The notes beneath the pieces were generated by a model, which saw nothing but the letters and a program-made list of their open reading frames with translations, was not told where the DNA came from and searched no databases. From Oenanthe sinensis (lineage: Eukaryota > Streptophyta > Magnoliopsida > Apiales > Apiaceae), in contig CM053810.1 in the NCBI GenBank assembly GCA_028671895.1, positions 32,343,501 through 32,407,500 on the forward strand: a DNA stretch of 64,000 nt, written 5' to 3'. How positions within the stretch are numbered: the stretch's first letter is position 1; every line of letters begins with the position of its first letter. A program made the translations under genes and the position numbers. Positions 34,090 to 45,900 of the stretch are shown piece by piece.

Positions 34090-35330
34090 TCATTCCTGAA
34101 TCACAGATAGATTCTTCTAATTCCCAAGTAGCCTCTCTCTCAGAATCATTCTTCCACAAAACTTTAAAAAACAGAATGATTCTCTTCTTCATAAGTCGCC
34201 CCTCTCAAACTAAGATAGTTTCAGTCTCCTCCTCACAGGAAAGATCTTCTCTAATCTTATGTAATGAATATTGAACTACGTGCAACAGATGATACTTATA
34301 GCCTCTTAAAACAGACGTATGGAACACATTATGCACATGGGATAACTGTGGTGGCAATACTACTTTATAAATAACTTCATCCACTCTCTCTATAACGTTA
34401 AAATGACCAACATATCTTGGACTAAGCTTCCCTTTCATACCAAAATGTTTAACACCCTTTCAAGGAGACACTTTTAAAATCACATGATCACCAGACTCAA
34501 ATCCGCCAAACTTCCTCTTTTGATCTGCATAGCTTTTGTGACGCAATTGAGCTTCCTTTAAGTTTTCTTTAGCCTGCTCTATCTTTTCGTTAGTTATCCG
34601 AACTAACTCTGACCCTTCAATGACTCTCTCTCCAACCTCATTCCAACAAGTCGGAGCTCTACATTTTCTACCATACAACGCCTCAAATGGCGGCATGTCA
34701 ATGCTCACTTGCCAAATATTATTGTACGCAAACTCCACAAGATACAAATATTTATCCCAATCACCAGAACACTTCAAATCACAAGCCCTTAACATATCCT
34801 CTAACGTCTCGATCGTCCTCTCTGACTGTCCATCAGTTTGTGAATGAAAAGTTGTGCTATAATTAAGGCTCGTACCCCAAGCCTGCTGAAATCCCTTCCA
34901 AAAATGCGAAGTAAACCTCGTATCCCTGTCTGAAACTATCGACACAGGCACACCATGAAGTCTAACAATATCCCGTTGAAATATCTCTGCCAATTCATGA
35001 ATAGGAGTAGTCTCTGTAATAGGTAAGAAATGAGCTGATTTTGTAAGTCTATCAACTACCACCCAAATAACATCATTCTTCTTGAAGGTCCTTGGTAAAC
35101 CGGTCACAAAATCCATGGTAATGTTTTCCCACTTCCAAACCGGGATATTCAACTGCTATAACAGTCCACTAGATCTCTGGTGTTCAATTTTCACCTATTG
35201 ACATTTAAGACATTTCCCCCACAAACTCTGTTATGTCTCGTTTCATCCCACTCTACCAAAAGTGCTTCTTCAAATCCCTATACATCTTAGTAGAACTTGG
35301 ATAAATAGATAATGAAAAACTATGAGCCTC
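34090..35330 (-). pseudogene. Integrase of element E with C-terminal extension
   Basis: An H2C2-like segment (GKCLKCQ, near 35215) precedes the core, which is open at 34460-35152: WENITMDFVTGLP (Asp), VSIVSDRDTRFTSHFW (Asp) and HSQTDGQSERTIETLEDMLRAC (Glu), a full DDE triad. Next are LYGRKCRAPTCWNEVGE, a stop at VSP*KG, and GKLSPRYVGHFNVIERV at 34205-34438. The tail beyond the stop (KVLWKNDSEREATWELEE, near 34100-34170) is a chromodomain-like end typical of Tekay elements. Confidence 0.88.
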
Positions 35331-35525
35331 AGTCAAAACTGCTTCACGAATCGCTACGTCTGAAGGTACACACAACTACTATACAACCATACCACACCAT
35401 GATCATCACATGAAACTCTGTTTGCTTACCATCTGCCACATTCGATCTAATAGCTTCTAGCCCTGTATCATTTTTCTGAGCTTTCTTAACCCTTGAGACT
35501 AGATTTGATTCCACCTTCAAACTTG

Positions 35526-36026
35526 CTAAGCTTGCAGCTGGTTCCCAATATACAACTCCATACCCAAACGCTTCATATCTGAAATAAGGTGCTGCTGAGT
35601 AATAAGAGATGCAACACTTCCCAAATTCTTCCTACTAAGAGCACCTGTGACTACATTTGCCTTTCTTGGATGATACTGAATTTTAGCATCATATTCTTTA
35701 ATAAGTTCAAGCCACCTCATCTGCCTCATGTTTAACTCTTTTTGTGTAAAAATGTGACTCTTATGATCAATGAAGATGTCACAAGTCTCTCCATACAAAT
35801 AATGCCTCCAAATTTTTAAGGCAAAGACCACTGCTGCTAACTCCAAGTCATGGGTAGGATAATTTACCTCATAAGGTTTAAGTTGCCTAGAGACGTAAGA
35901 AATTACCTTCCCACGGTGAATAAGAACACACCACAATCCTCTATTAGTAGCATCACCATAAATCCGATGTCCTCCACTCCATGATGGTAAAACAAGTATA
36001 GGAGCAGACACCAATCTATTCTTCAA
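35526..36026 (-). pseudogene. RNase H of element E
   Basis: Open for 166 codons: PILVLPSWSGGHRIYGDAT, VISYVSRQLKPYEVNYPTHD, LELAAVVFALKIWRHYLYG and MRQMRWLELIKEYDAKIQYHP. These are the gypsy RNase H motifs, with the D/E/D residues plausible by position. It follows RT after a one-stop break near 36036. Confidence 0.88.
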
Positions 36027-36038
36027 CTCTTGAGAACT

Positions 36039-36840
36039 CTACTCACGATCATCATTCCACTCGAACTTAACACCCTTTCGCATCAGCTGAGTCAATGACA
36101 AATCTATGGATGAGAAACCCTCTACAAAACGCCTATAGTAGCCTGCCAAACCCAAGAAACTCCTCACCTCTGTCACAGTGCTAGGTCTCGACCAATTTGT
36201 GATAGCCTCGACTTTCGCAGGATCCAACTCAATCCCCTTACTAGACACAATATGCCCCAAAAATGCAACCTGCTCCAACCAGAACTCACACTTCGAAAAT
36301 TTTGCAAACAATTTCTTCTCCCTCAAAATTTCAAGTACAATGCGCAAATGTTCCTCATGCTCTTCCTTACTCCTAGAGTATATTAAGATATCATCAATGA
36401 AAACCACAACGAGCTTATCCAAGTAATCATGAAACACCCGATTCATCAAATCTATAAATACTGTTGGTGCATTCGTCAACCCAAAGGACATCACAAGAAA
36501 CTCATAATGACCATATCGAGTGTGAAATATTGTCTTCAGAATATCCTCATTTCTTACTTGTACTAGTGATAACTCGATCTCAAATCTATCTTCGAAAAAT
36601 ACTTCGGCCCCTGCAACTGATCGAACAAGTAATCAATGCATGGCAAAAGATACTTGTTTATGACAGTCACCTTATTCAACTCCCTGTAGTCAATACACAA
36701 TCTCATAGACCCGTCTTTCTTCTTCACAAAAAATAGTGAAGCACTCCATGAAGATAGACTCGGTCTGATAAATCCCTTATCCAACAAGTCTTGTAGTTAT
36801 TCTTTTAATTCATATAACTCTACTAGTGTCATCGTATACA
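36039..36840 (-). pseudogene. Reverse transcriptase of element E
   Basis: Two open pieces. 36563-36787: LDKGFIRPSLSSWSAS, FFVKKKDGSMRLCIDYRELN and FSKIDLRSSYH. 36039-36494: MSFGLTNAPTVFIDLMN, VVVFIDDILIYSRSKEEHEEHL (catalytic FIDD) and FLGLAGYYRRFVEGFS. A frameshift lies near 36560 between them. The N-terminal LVELYELKEQLQDLL region has decayed near 36790-36830. Confidence 0.9.
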
Positions 36841-37940
36841 ATCATTTTAAATAACTTCAGCCCTCGTGACAAATTCAAGAATAACATATACATGCTTTTG
36901 TGAAATAACACATCTTTCATGTCTCTTGAGTATTCTGAAACCTCTATAAAATTCATCCACTACTTTCTTTTTATATTTCAATATCTCTAGTTATATGGAA
37001 CCACTTAGGTTAGGTCTCAATTCATATTTAAATCTCTCATTACTTTAAAGATGTCTCATGAACCCTTCGAAAAACCTAACTTAACAGACCTTGTTTTAAA
37101 ATATTCTCATCATCATTCTACTTAATCAAATATAAGATCCTAAAGGTAAGCTTTCTTAGGCGCAACTGGGAAATATTGTCCTCCAAACACATTATTAAAT
37201 CATTTTCAATCCATTGCCATCTTGAAATCTTTTCATCTAGTCGCATTCACATTCTCGCATCACATTTCAAATTTTATATATCTGATTTCACATCCTACCA
37301 TGGTAGTGAACCTAGTATCAATAATCTTTAATATGTAACTCATAGCCCTAATTGAAGTCTAAAAGCAATACAATCCTTAGCCAAAAGTTATCTTACTCAT
37401 AAAGTCAAAATAATTCTAAATACACCTTTCATTTAAAAATTTTGATCTACAGTTACTAACATACTTGCATCTTCATAGATCGTTCGCTTTCCTTTTCAAT
37501 CAATTGCTCCGAAATGTTTGATGAATAAATCCTTAAATATTTAATCAAGGTCATGCATCCCTATCGGAAATAAGTTTGCCTAGATAAGTATATTCTACAG
37601 ATTCTAAACACTCTTGATAATTATCACGAAGGCACATAAAAGGATCCATTTACGAAGACTAAAAGGATAGATTCTGAAGAGATGAGAAAAAAAGCAACAA
37701 AATGAGTCAAAACATATTCAAATAATGCAAAAACTCCACGTCTAAAAAGGATTCACAATATCAAATACAGATACGAATGAATTCGCAGAAAGAGGCAAGT
37801 TGAAGTATTTTATAAAAAAAATTATGACATAATGTTGAAATGAACGCAACTACATGAAGTCTCAAAATAGAATACCCATCCTAATGGCTACCCAAACTCA
37901 CAGGTCAAACCTAAATAGGTTTTCTACAAGAAAGAACCTG
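36841..37940 (-). other. Element E internal region lacking gag and protease
   Basis: 1.1 kb between RT and the primer site where a gag-protease ORF of over 1.5 kb would be expected. I find no long frame, no CCHC knuckle and no protease motif. It looks like replaced or heavily deleted sequence. Confidence 0.65.
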
Positions 37941-37952
37941 GCTCTGATACCA
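37941..37952 (-). other. Primer binding site of element E (initiator Met tRNA)
   Basis: TGGTATCAGAGC on the minus strand, four bases inside the LTR end. Confidence 0.95.
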
Positions 37953-37956
37953 TCTC

Positions 37957-38772
37957 TGTAACACCCCCTTCCCAAAATGAGACGAGGGGTTACTTAACAA
38001 ATCTCAAACCTGTATACAGAGTACTAAAATCCACCTTATAATAATTAAATAAGTCCAACAGATCTCTAAAATAATATTAAAACCTCCAAAATAATTTAAA
38101 ATAATAAATACGAATAAATCTAAAATCTCTAATAATAAATAATGTCTAAATATTAGCTAGAAGTCCAATTTCCTAATCAACTGTATTAAGGGTAGCTCTC
38201 CATCACACAGCCCGAGATCCCTCTAAGTACCTGCCAGAAGAAAGAATACGGCATGAGCCAAATGCCCAGTAATAATAATAATTAATTAAAACATAATAAT
38301 TAATTAAACTATGGCCAACGCACGTAACCATATTTGTATTAATATCACAATACTCATATAACCAAACACATATGCGCACGACATCCGTAGATTTATATAA
38401 TATTAATATAACTCACATAGCACTAATGTATTCAGATTGTGTCTAACCTTTATTCTTGATTGTTCTTCCTCGCAGCTGAACTTTGAATTAATAAATCAAT
38501 ATCTCCTCTTTTTCCCTCCACAATGGCGCTTGTATTTTTTTTACAGCTTCTGAAATCTTTGGTTTTTAGGGTTTAATAAATATCTCACGGTTGTGTATAC
38601 AGGGGTCGTGTATATATACAGAATAAAATAATTCTTTTTCTCTAATTACTAATTACATTACAAATTCTATTTTAAGTCAAATTTAATATAAATAAATCTT
38701 ATTATTAAAACTAATATTACTAATTCTAATTATTATTACTATTATCTAAATAAATAAATTACGGATATTACA
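37957..38772 (-). repeat. 5' LTR of element E, internally deleted (816 bp)
   Basis: Matches both ends of the 1682-bp LTR at 32356-34037 with only a few substitutions. It jumps at 38270 from the left part to a repetitive AATAATAATAATTAATTAAA stretch, losing 866 bases. ATAGT follows at 38773-38777. Confidence 0.92.
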
Positions 38773-38777
38773 ATAGT

Positions 38778-39984
38778 ACATACTCATTAAAATTATATAT
38801 AGATAGTTTGTTACTAAATATAAATATTTATTATAATATTGAATAAAGACAATAATAATTATTATTTTTGAAGAAAAATTAATTATTATTATTCTATAAT
38901 GGATACACAACGTGTTTAAAAAGAGTTATAATCTATAATAATTTCTGAAACTATTACCAATATATTTCCCTAACATATTAACTATATATTAGATTCAAAG
39001 ATACAATTATAATTATAATAAATATTTGAATAAATTTATATAATTAATAATTATATCTAAAAATGTAAATATATATTTTAATTGTTCTTGAAAATTATTT
39101 CTATATTATCGATTTTTAGTCTCAAAAGTTGAGTCAATAAATATTTTCATTCAGATATTACATAAAATTATTTACCAAATGATTTATTTATTATTTATTC
39201 ATATTATTATTCATTCAGATATATTAATTGTTCAAAAATAATGATTCAGATTAAACAAATAACCATTTACTAAAATTAATAATGAAAAATATGTTATTTA
39301 AATGAATATTAAGAGAGTAGGACCAAAATTGAGTTCTTACGACACATCCGAGTATTTAGCAATATATAATATTGTAATGCATGGGATTGTGCAGTAAGAC
39401 CAATTCGGTTCCCATTATCCAAATCATCCCAAAATCATATTCTAAATTACAAGCTACTACAACGTAAGATCCATAAAATCAAGCATATTTTTTGCGTTTA
39501 AAACACCAATGACTGTGCCCTCAAGTCATGAATCCAACCCCTGTTTTGTATCTTGTATATTGTATTAATTTGATTTTTGTATATAAACACTGCTCTAATT
39601 AACAAACCGAAGTCTTCTAAAAAATTTTAATGAGTCAAACACAAATGTTGGCATGGTTCAATTGTCATTTTCAACCAAATACAACCATCTGAATTTTTAA
39701 AAAAAAATCAAGCCTCCTGCCTTGTGTGTATTATTCTGCAAGCCAGCGATCATTCAACCCCAATAAGTTATTATCAAACTTTTGATTATTTCAGTACAAA
39801 AATTGTTATCTATAGACTGTTACTTTTACAAGTAAAAATGACCAAGATCTTACAACAATGAGTACTTATTTAGAACTATATCCCACACACAACAGTTTAA
39901 CATTTTACTAATACTGCACAAGCATGTGATGTTTAGAACATACCAAAAATAACCATGCAGAAATCCCATCAAGGTAGCATGGTA
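38778..39984. other. AT-rich downstream flank of the EMB8-like gene
   Basis: About 1.2 kb of very AT-rich sequence between element E and the stop codon at 39985. It should hold the 3' UTR and poly(A) signals of the minus-strand gene; AATAAA-like strings abound, so none can be chosen. I see no gene or mobile element in it. Confidence 0.5.
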
Positions 39985-42900
39985 TCACATTTCTTTTTTG
40001 TTTTGTTCAGAAAGCTGATCCATTGTGCTTCTTGATTTAGATGTATCAAGCAGTTTAAAATCGTTGTTGATCGAATCTTCTTTGTTGTTTTCAACTGATG
40101 CACTACAAGCTTCTGTTGCACCTGAAATATTATCCATGTCTGGCTCACTGCCAATAACCGATACCATTCCATCAGCGAGATTAACATATGGGCCTTGGTC
40201 AATTAAAGATTCCGAGGCAGAATGTCGTCCACCAAATTGCTTCTGCAGGTATAGTAGTGGACAAATTAAAACTACAGAAATGGCATATAAAAGACAGTTC
40301 AGCTACAATTTCAACCTTGCCAGTTACTGCAAACTCCGAATCAGATATTACACAAAAGGATTGTAAAAGTTATCATATCTTATATAAAAAAAATACAGGT
40401 GTTCCCTAAATATAAACACAAATAATTATGTGGAAATTTTATGCATTTGGAAAAACAATTATTGAAAGTTTCAATAGAACACATACATGTTATTGTACAT
40501 AACATATTAGTTCTCCTCGGAACTTGTTCTCATTATGCTTATGACAAACATATATTTACAGAGTAATATTTAATATTTTCCCTTTCAACTTTATTAAAAA
40601 AAATGAATATTTTCATAGCAATGATACGATTCCAGGAAGTTAAGAATTGAAATTTATAAATTAGAGTTTTAAAGGTTACGATTTGTTTAAATTGAAAGAT
40701 TATATACATATTTTCTGTAATATATATGCATATTTTTTATATATAACTTCTTACGTTTTTTCACCCCTGCAACCCCTAATTCCTGGCTCCATCCCTGCCA
40801 TCAGGATGTACGTAGTAGCTTGTTACTGATTTGGTAAATATCCATTCTTCAGGAAAGTAAACAAGATATAAGACCATAAAATTTCCCCCAAGATATTCTT
40901 AATATTATACAAATACATATTCCAATACGTTCTTTTCTGCTAATTTATTTTATTTGGGATATAAAAAGATTTGATTGTTGTTATATTCTTTGACACAAAA
41001 TTTGAACACAAGATATTTGAGAAATTGAATTCTTCAATAGTAATAATTGTTCTTCTTAAAAATATAATTGATATAATTCAGTTACGAATTTAGTTATATG
41101 TATGCTGCTGCTGATGAACAACACCAGTTTCTATTGTTAATGGCAACAAGTGACCTAAGGGTTACAAAACATGCATTTTACCTTTTTTTGCATATGCATG
41201 AATGTACTAGAATGTAGTACGCCAAGGAATTCATTGACTGCTCTAACCCACCTGCAGCATATCAAATGGAGAGCTCAGAATGATAAAATTATAGATGTAT
41301 TGACAAGTAGTAGTAATGAAAAAATCCAACCAATATACATACCACGCAGATCAAAAGAAGAAAAAATGTTAACTTAAATGCAAAGGTATATTCTCAACAT
41401 ATGATTTGGAGATTTGTTTCCACAAATTTATTACTTTATTAGAAATAAAAGTATAAAAAATCGCGAAGTCAAGAAAAATGCTTCAACTACAAGTCTACAA
41501 AAGTATGACTTCATTGTCAATAAGTTGGATTTTGCATGAAGGTTGCATAAAGAAAGAGGTTATGAAGTTGACGGGTAAGTAGCTTATATGTCTGTCTGCA
41601 AGTTTGTAACCCGGAAATCAAAATATTGTCATGTAGTAGATGAACACTGGAATTCACGTGTAGAAGTTTGATTCCGAAATTACAATCTCTTTTAGTTAGT
41701 GAAATGTTACCTGTGGCATTTTGCAACACTATTACTACTCGCTTCTACAGCTCAGTGGTCGAGGGATCAATCTAAATTGACAGCATCTTTTATCAGGAAA
41801 GTGACAACTTACGAGTTGCTAGGGTTGTGACTACGGGACAAAGATATGCCTGGGCCAAGTAACTTGGTTATTTTCCTTCCCTCCTGCTAATACTAGATTT
41901 AAAATTATTGGAATATTGTATTACATTTTACCAGCATTACAACTTTGACCTCATCTTTCCAGTCAATACTATACATTGGTTGAAAACATCTGCTCCCTCA
42001 AGCTGTTAGGATTATATAATAACAGTATGAACAAATACTCGTTTGTAAGGTTATAAGCCTACTTATTCAAAAAAAAAGAAGAAGAGATTGTAAAGCCATT
42101 AGGACAAAACTTAAGTTAATTTCGGTGTTATACACTTGTGCCTAATTAAAAAAATTTAAATCAAAAGAAAACCACCATAAAAATGAAAACAATTATCCTG
42201 ATAATGACAAGAAAATGCATAGTATTCAGAGCACGTATACGGACTGTTGTATTTTTTTAACTGAAATAAATAATTTTTTTGTTTATATTTTAGCATAATC
42301 TTCAGTGCGGACCTCATTCATCTAAAGGGCTACCTCTTTAGCATTCAACTTTATAAACTATAAAATATTGATCTTTTCTCGACACTATCATCACCTGGAG
42401 TCTTATAATTTATTATTTCATTCATAATTTCTTTCCACAACTCTCATTCCCTTTTCACCTTTAATTCTATACAGAAATCTCATTCCGTTGCCACCCAATA
42501 TCACTTGAATTAATGTAACATAACATCAGAGCTGTACCATAGTCTAGACGCTGTTATTCCCTCAAAGAATGCAAGATGTCCACCATGTTTTGTAGTAGCA
42601 AGAACAATGTTTTTATTTGCTCTGAAGAAGGAGAACAGTATCAGCTCATGTATATCAAGAACAAGAGAATCACACACGCATTAAAAGTTCCATTTTAATA
42701 CAGTATGTGCGCTTGCCTGCATTCATCCCAAGGAATGGCTTCTGCAGTACAAAGTGGATCATCCAAAGAACTTATGCACAGTAGTGGAACTGATACAAAT
42801 CTTGTAAAAGGAGCACTGCTAGATAACCTGTAGTAAGTATCCACAGTCTTGACGAACCAACATTAGTTCTCCATAATAAATCTTTGATTTAGGGAGGGAG

Positions 42901-45900
42901 AAAGAGAGGGGCTTAGTACCTCAAAGTTTCCAACAAGACAGGTAGCATAGTTGTCGAAATCTCGTATTGACCGCGACTATCAGGGCACAAAAGTGTAAAA
43001 GACGATACATTAATTAGAAAGGAGGGAGTACATTGCCTTGTAAATGTAAAAAAGTATTAAACCAATAAATAACTAAATTGAAAATATTTAAATATATATC
43101 TTTTCTCTAGAGTCATCATTAATTTGATAGCAAGAATGCTCAATATCTCATATAGTACTAATGTGTGTATTTGTTGAATATAATATTGGTCATGTGGCAT
43201 GGTATAAGAGCACAGGTTTGGACATTAAGTTTATATTTCCCCAAGGAGAGTTAATTGGATTATATATTATATTCAACACCTTAATATATTAAGATAATTG
43301 GCTTAAGTGAAACATTTTTATATTCAACACAAAGCCCATTTTTTCTTGGAAGACTGGATTACTAGAAGCCCATCTTTGGTGGAATAATAAACCTGTGTCC
43401 AAATTAAATAAATAAGAATATTGGGCGTGGGGATGGTTCGAAATCGGAACCTCTCCTCATGTGCAATATGATAAAATGTTAAGTTACCAGCTCTCCTAAA
43501 ACCCTAATACATTAGGAACACTTAGGAGGAGAACTTAACTGGGTAATATGTTATGTATTAGTTTACCTAAAGAGTCTACCTAATTTTTACAACCACAATA
43601 TACAGTGCATGTGGTCAAAAAATGAATATGCAACGAAACAAACAAGTTGACCTGTACTTTTGACTTGCCAGAGGAAGTAAATAAATAAGTTACAGGGTGT
43701 AAAAGTAACGCAGTTAAAGTTAAACTAAAATCATATAAGTAGAGGGGAGATAGGCATGCAGTTATTGTGACTCCTACCTCTCCTCGAATTGGGGGTATTT
43801 TGTAACTGAGAGAGGCCATCCATACACAAACCCTAGTATCTATTTTAAATCATATTTCATTTCTTGATCTGTTCATTTGCTATTAAGTCAATTCATATCA
43901 GAATACTTATATAAAAGAAGCTGACCTTTTTAATGCCTTCCCAATCAGCAAGGCGAGAAAAGTGCGGTTGGTTTCTGCAATTATTATCCATATTATATTG
44001 ATACGATAGAGTATCACTAGTAAATATTGAATGAAAAACATATCCATATGCAAAGAGAAATATTTAACTTTAAAATAACAATCCAAATATATATAATCAG
44101 TTGATGATTAGATTCCTTTGTATAATATTTAAAAGGACACGGCTACATACGTCTGTGCATAACCACGAAGACCTATTGCCAGGGCCATGTCATACACCTT
44201 TTGCACCAATCCACGGACTATATATCTAGAACCGATCTGGAAAGGAGTGAAGTAAATCAGATATGTTAATATTATTGTGGAAACCATTCCATAAGCTTGT
44301 TGGCAGAGCTGGCAGGAACTATATAATCTCTTAAAGATGAATGAGTAACTAAACTTGATGTCTAGGTTTGTTTGCAAGGATTATAATTCATGGAAAATTC
44401 CAAATTCAGTTTCAGTTGAAATATATATCATTCCTTAAGAATATTGTATGAACTATTCTTAATTATGCTAACTATGTGAGGAATCCCTGCTTCCTATTGT
44501 TTCTTAGTATAACTTGATTTCAAGATTCTTTATGAAGGTACCAAAGTCATAGATAGATAAAACAAGAACTGACATCTTGCACCTTTTGTTTTTGATATTA
44601 AATAAAATTTAAGTACTGCAGAACAAATCTGTACAACATATAATGGAAGAATACATTCTTAACTGTGAAAAGAGGGTTGCAAATAATCAATTTTTAGGTT
44701 ATTTACTCATCAAGATATTTATCATGTTGCTGGATAGATGGAACATTGATTATTCGATTTTCTTCATAATCATCATACTGACCAAAAGGTCCCAAGGACA
44801 GCAGATAGCAGCAGCACCAGCAACAGGAACGTTTTCCCCATCCTCTCCAAGGTACTTTACCTAAATACGTTCAATGAAGATAACCAAATTGTAAATTCAC
44901 TTTGCACTTGGATGTGTGTGGGGAAAAAAGGTTAGGATTTGCTGAAACAAATTTAAAAGAAGCGACAAATTGAAGTGACAGAGGAATTATACCAAGATAT
45001 TGAATTTGAATAATCCAAAAAGGACTTGTAAGAAAAGCATAAGAAGATAGGTCAACATCTTAATCCTTAGCCTACATGAATTTTATTATATTGACAAAAT
45101 TGGTTCAGAAATTTTATTATTGATTCACCTGATCTATAAAGGAATAAATGTATTGACTCATTTATTGATGCTGATTGCCAAATTCTGCAATCTGCTTTTC
45201 TATATCGGAAAAACTATATAGATTCGAAGAGTAATGAGAAACTTGTTTATTTTTTAGCAACTAAAAGCAAATTTATCATATGAACCTACTAGTTTTCTTT
45301 CATGGAATTAACCAAAATACATGTGTGGTTGTCGAAAAGTTAACTATCTAAGAGTTGCAAGTTTCAGATGTATTTTCCCTCCCATAATACTCCGTATTAA
45401 AACTCAAAGCCAGAAATCACCAGATTGCACGAATAATATCTTAAGAGACTAACAGAGCTGACAACATGCTTAGGACCCACGAACGATTAACAAAGTGAAA
45501 CTGCTGTTTCACGAATCAAAGAAGGAATTGAGATCGCAATAATTTTTATAAACATGTGTGATTTCTCCTTTTTATATTAGAGAATAAAAGATAAGTTCAG
45601 GAATTTATACAAATATAGAATGCGGATAATTTTTTACCATTCTATTCTTTATAGGATATACATGTTGGGAAATATGAGAATAATTGAATTGGTACTTCTG
45701 TCGAGGTTAAAGTACTATGAATGTACCTCGCAGGAGTAATTAAGTAATAAAGTTTGTATGAAATTTGAAAGCACCAGCTGATAACATCAAAAGATTACCA
45801 ATATAGCAAGTTCAGTAAAGAAAAAACTTATAAACATTTTCAGCAAAACACATTATATCACATGAGGCTGAAAGACAGTACCAGAATGTTTGCACCTATG

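Larger units (their letters stand above)
32356..38772 (-). mobile_element. Element E: Ty3/gypsy retrotransposon, Tekay/Del-like, minus strand
   Basis: Flanked by ATAGT duplications. LTRs start TGTAATATCCG and end GGGTGTTACA on the minus strand. Order on the minus strand: 5' LTR, initiator-Met-tRNA primer site, about 1.1 kb with no recognisable gag or protease, RT, RNase H, integrase, C-terminal tail, polypurine tract, 3' LTR. RT before integrase marks Ty3/gypsy. The LTRs are nearly identical where they overlap (a handful of differences over 816 bases), yet the pol has frameshifts and stops. Confidence 0.92.

Noticed and set aside
41517..41729. Extra exon of the hydrolase gene
   Set aside because: No phase-compatible splice join without stops; the exon at 41182-41251 gives the conserved WVRAVNEFL block instead.
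42481..42537. Read-through of exon 12 to a stop after LWYSSDVMLH
   Set aside because: Splicing at TATG|GTACAG restores the family's WWVRA sequence; the read-through would lose the C-terminus. It might exist as an alternative transcript.
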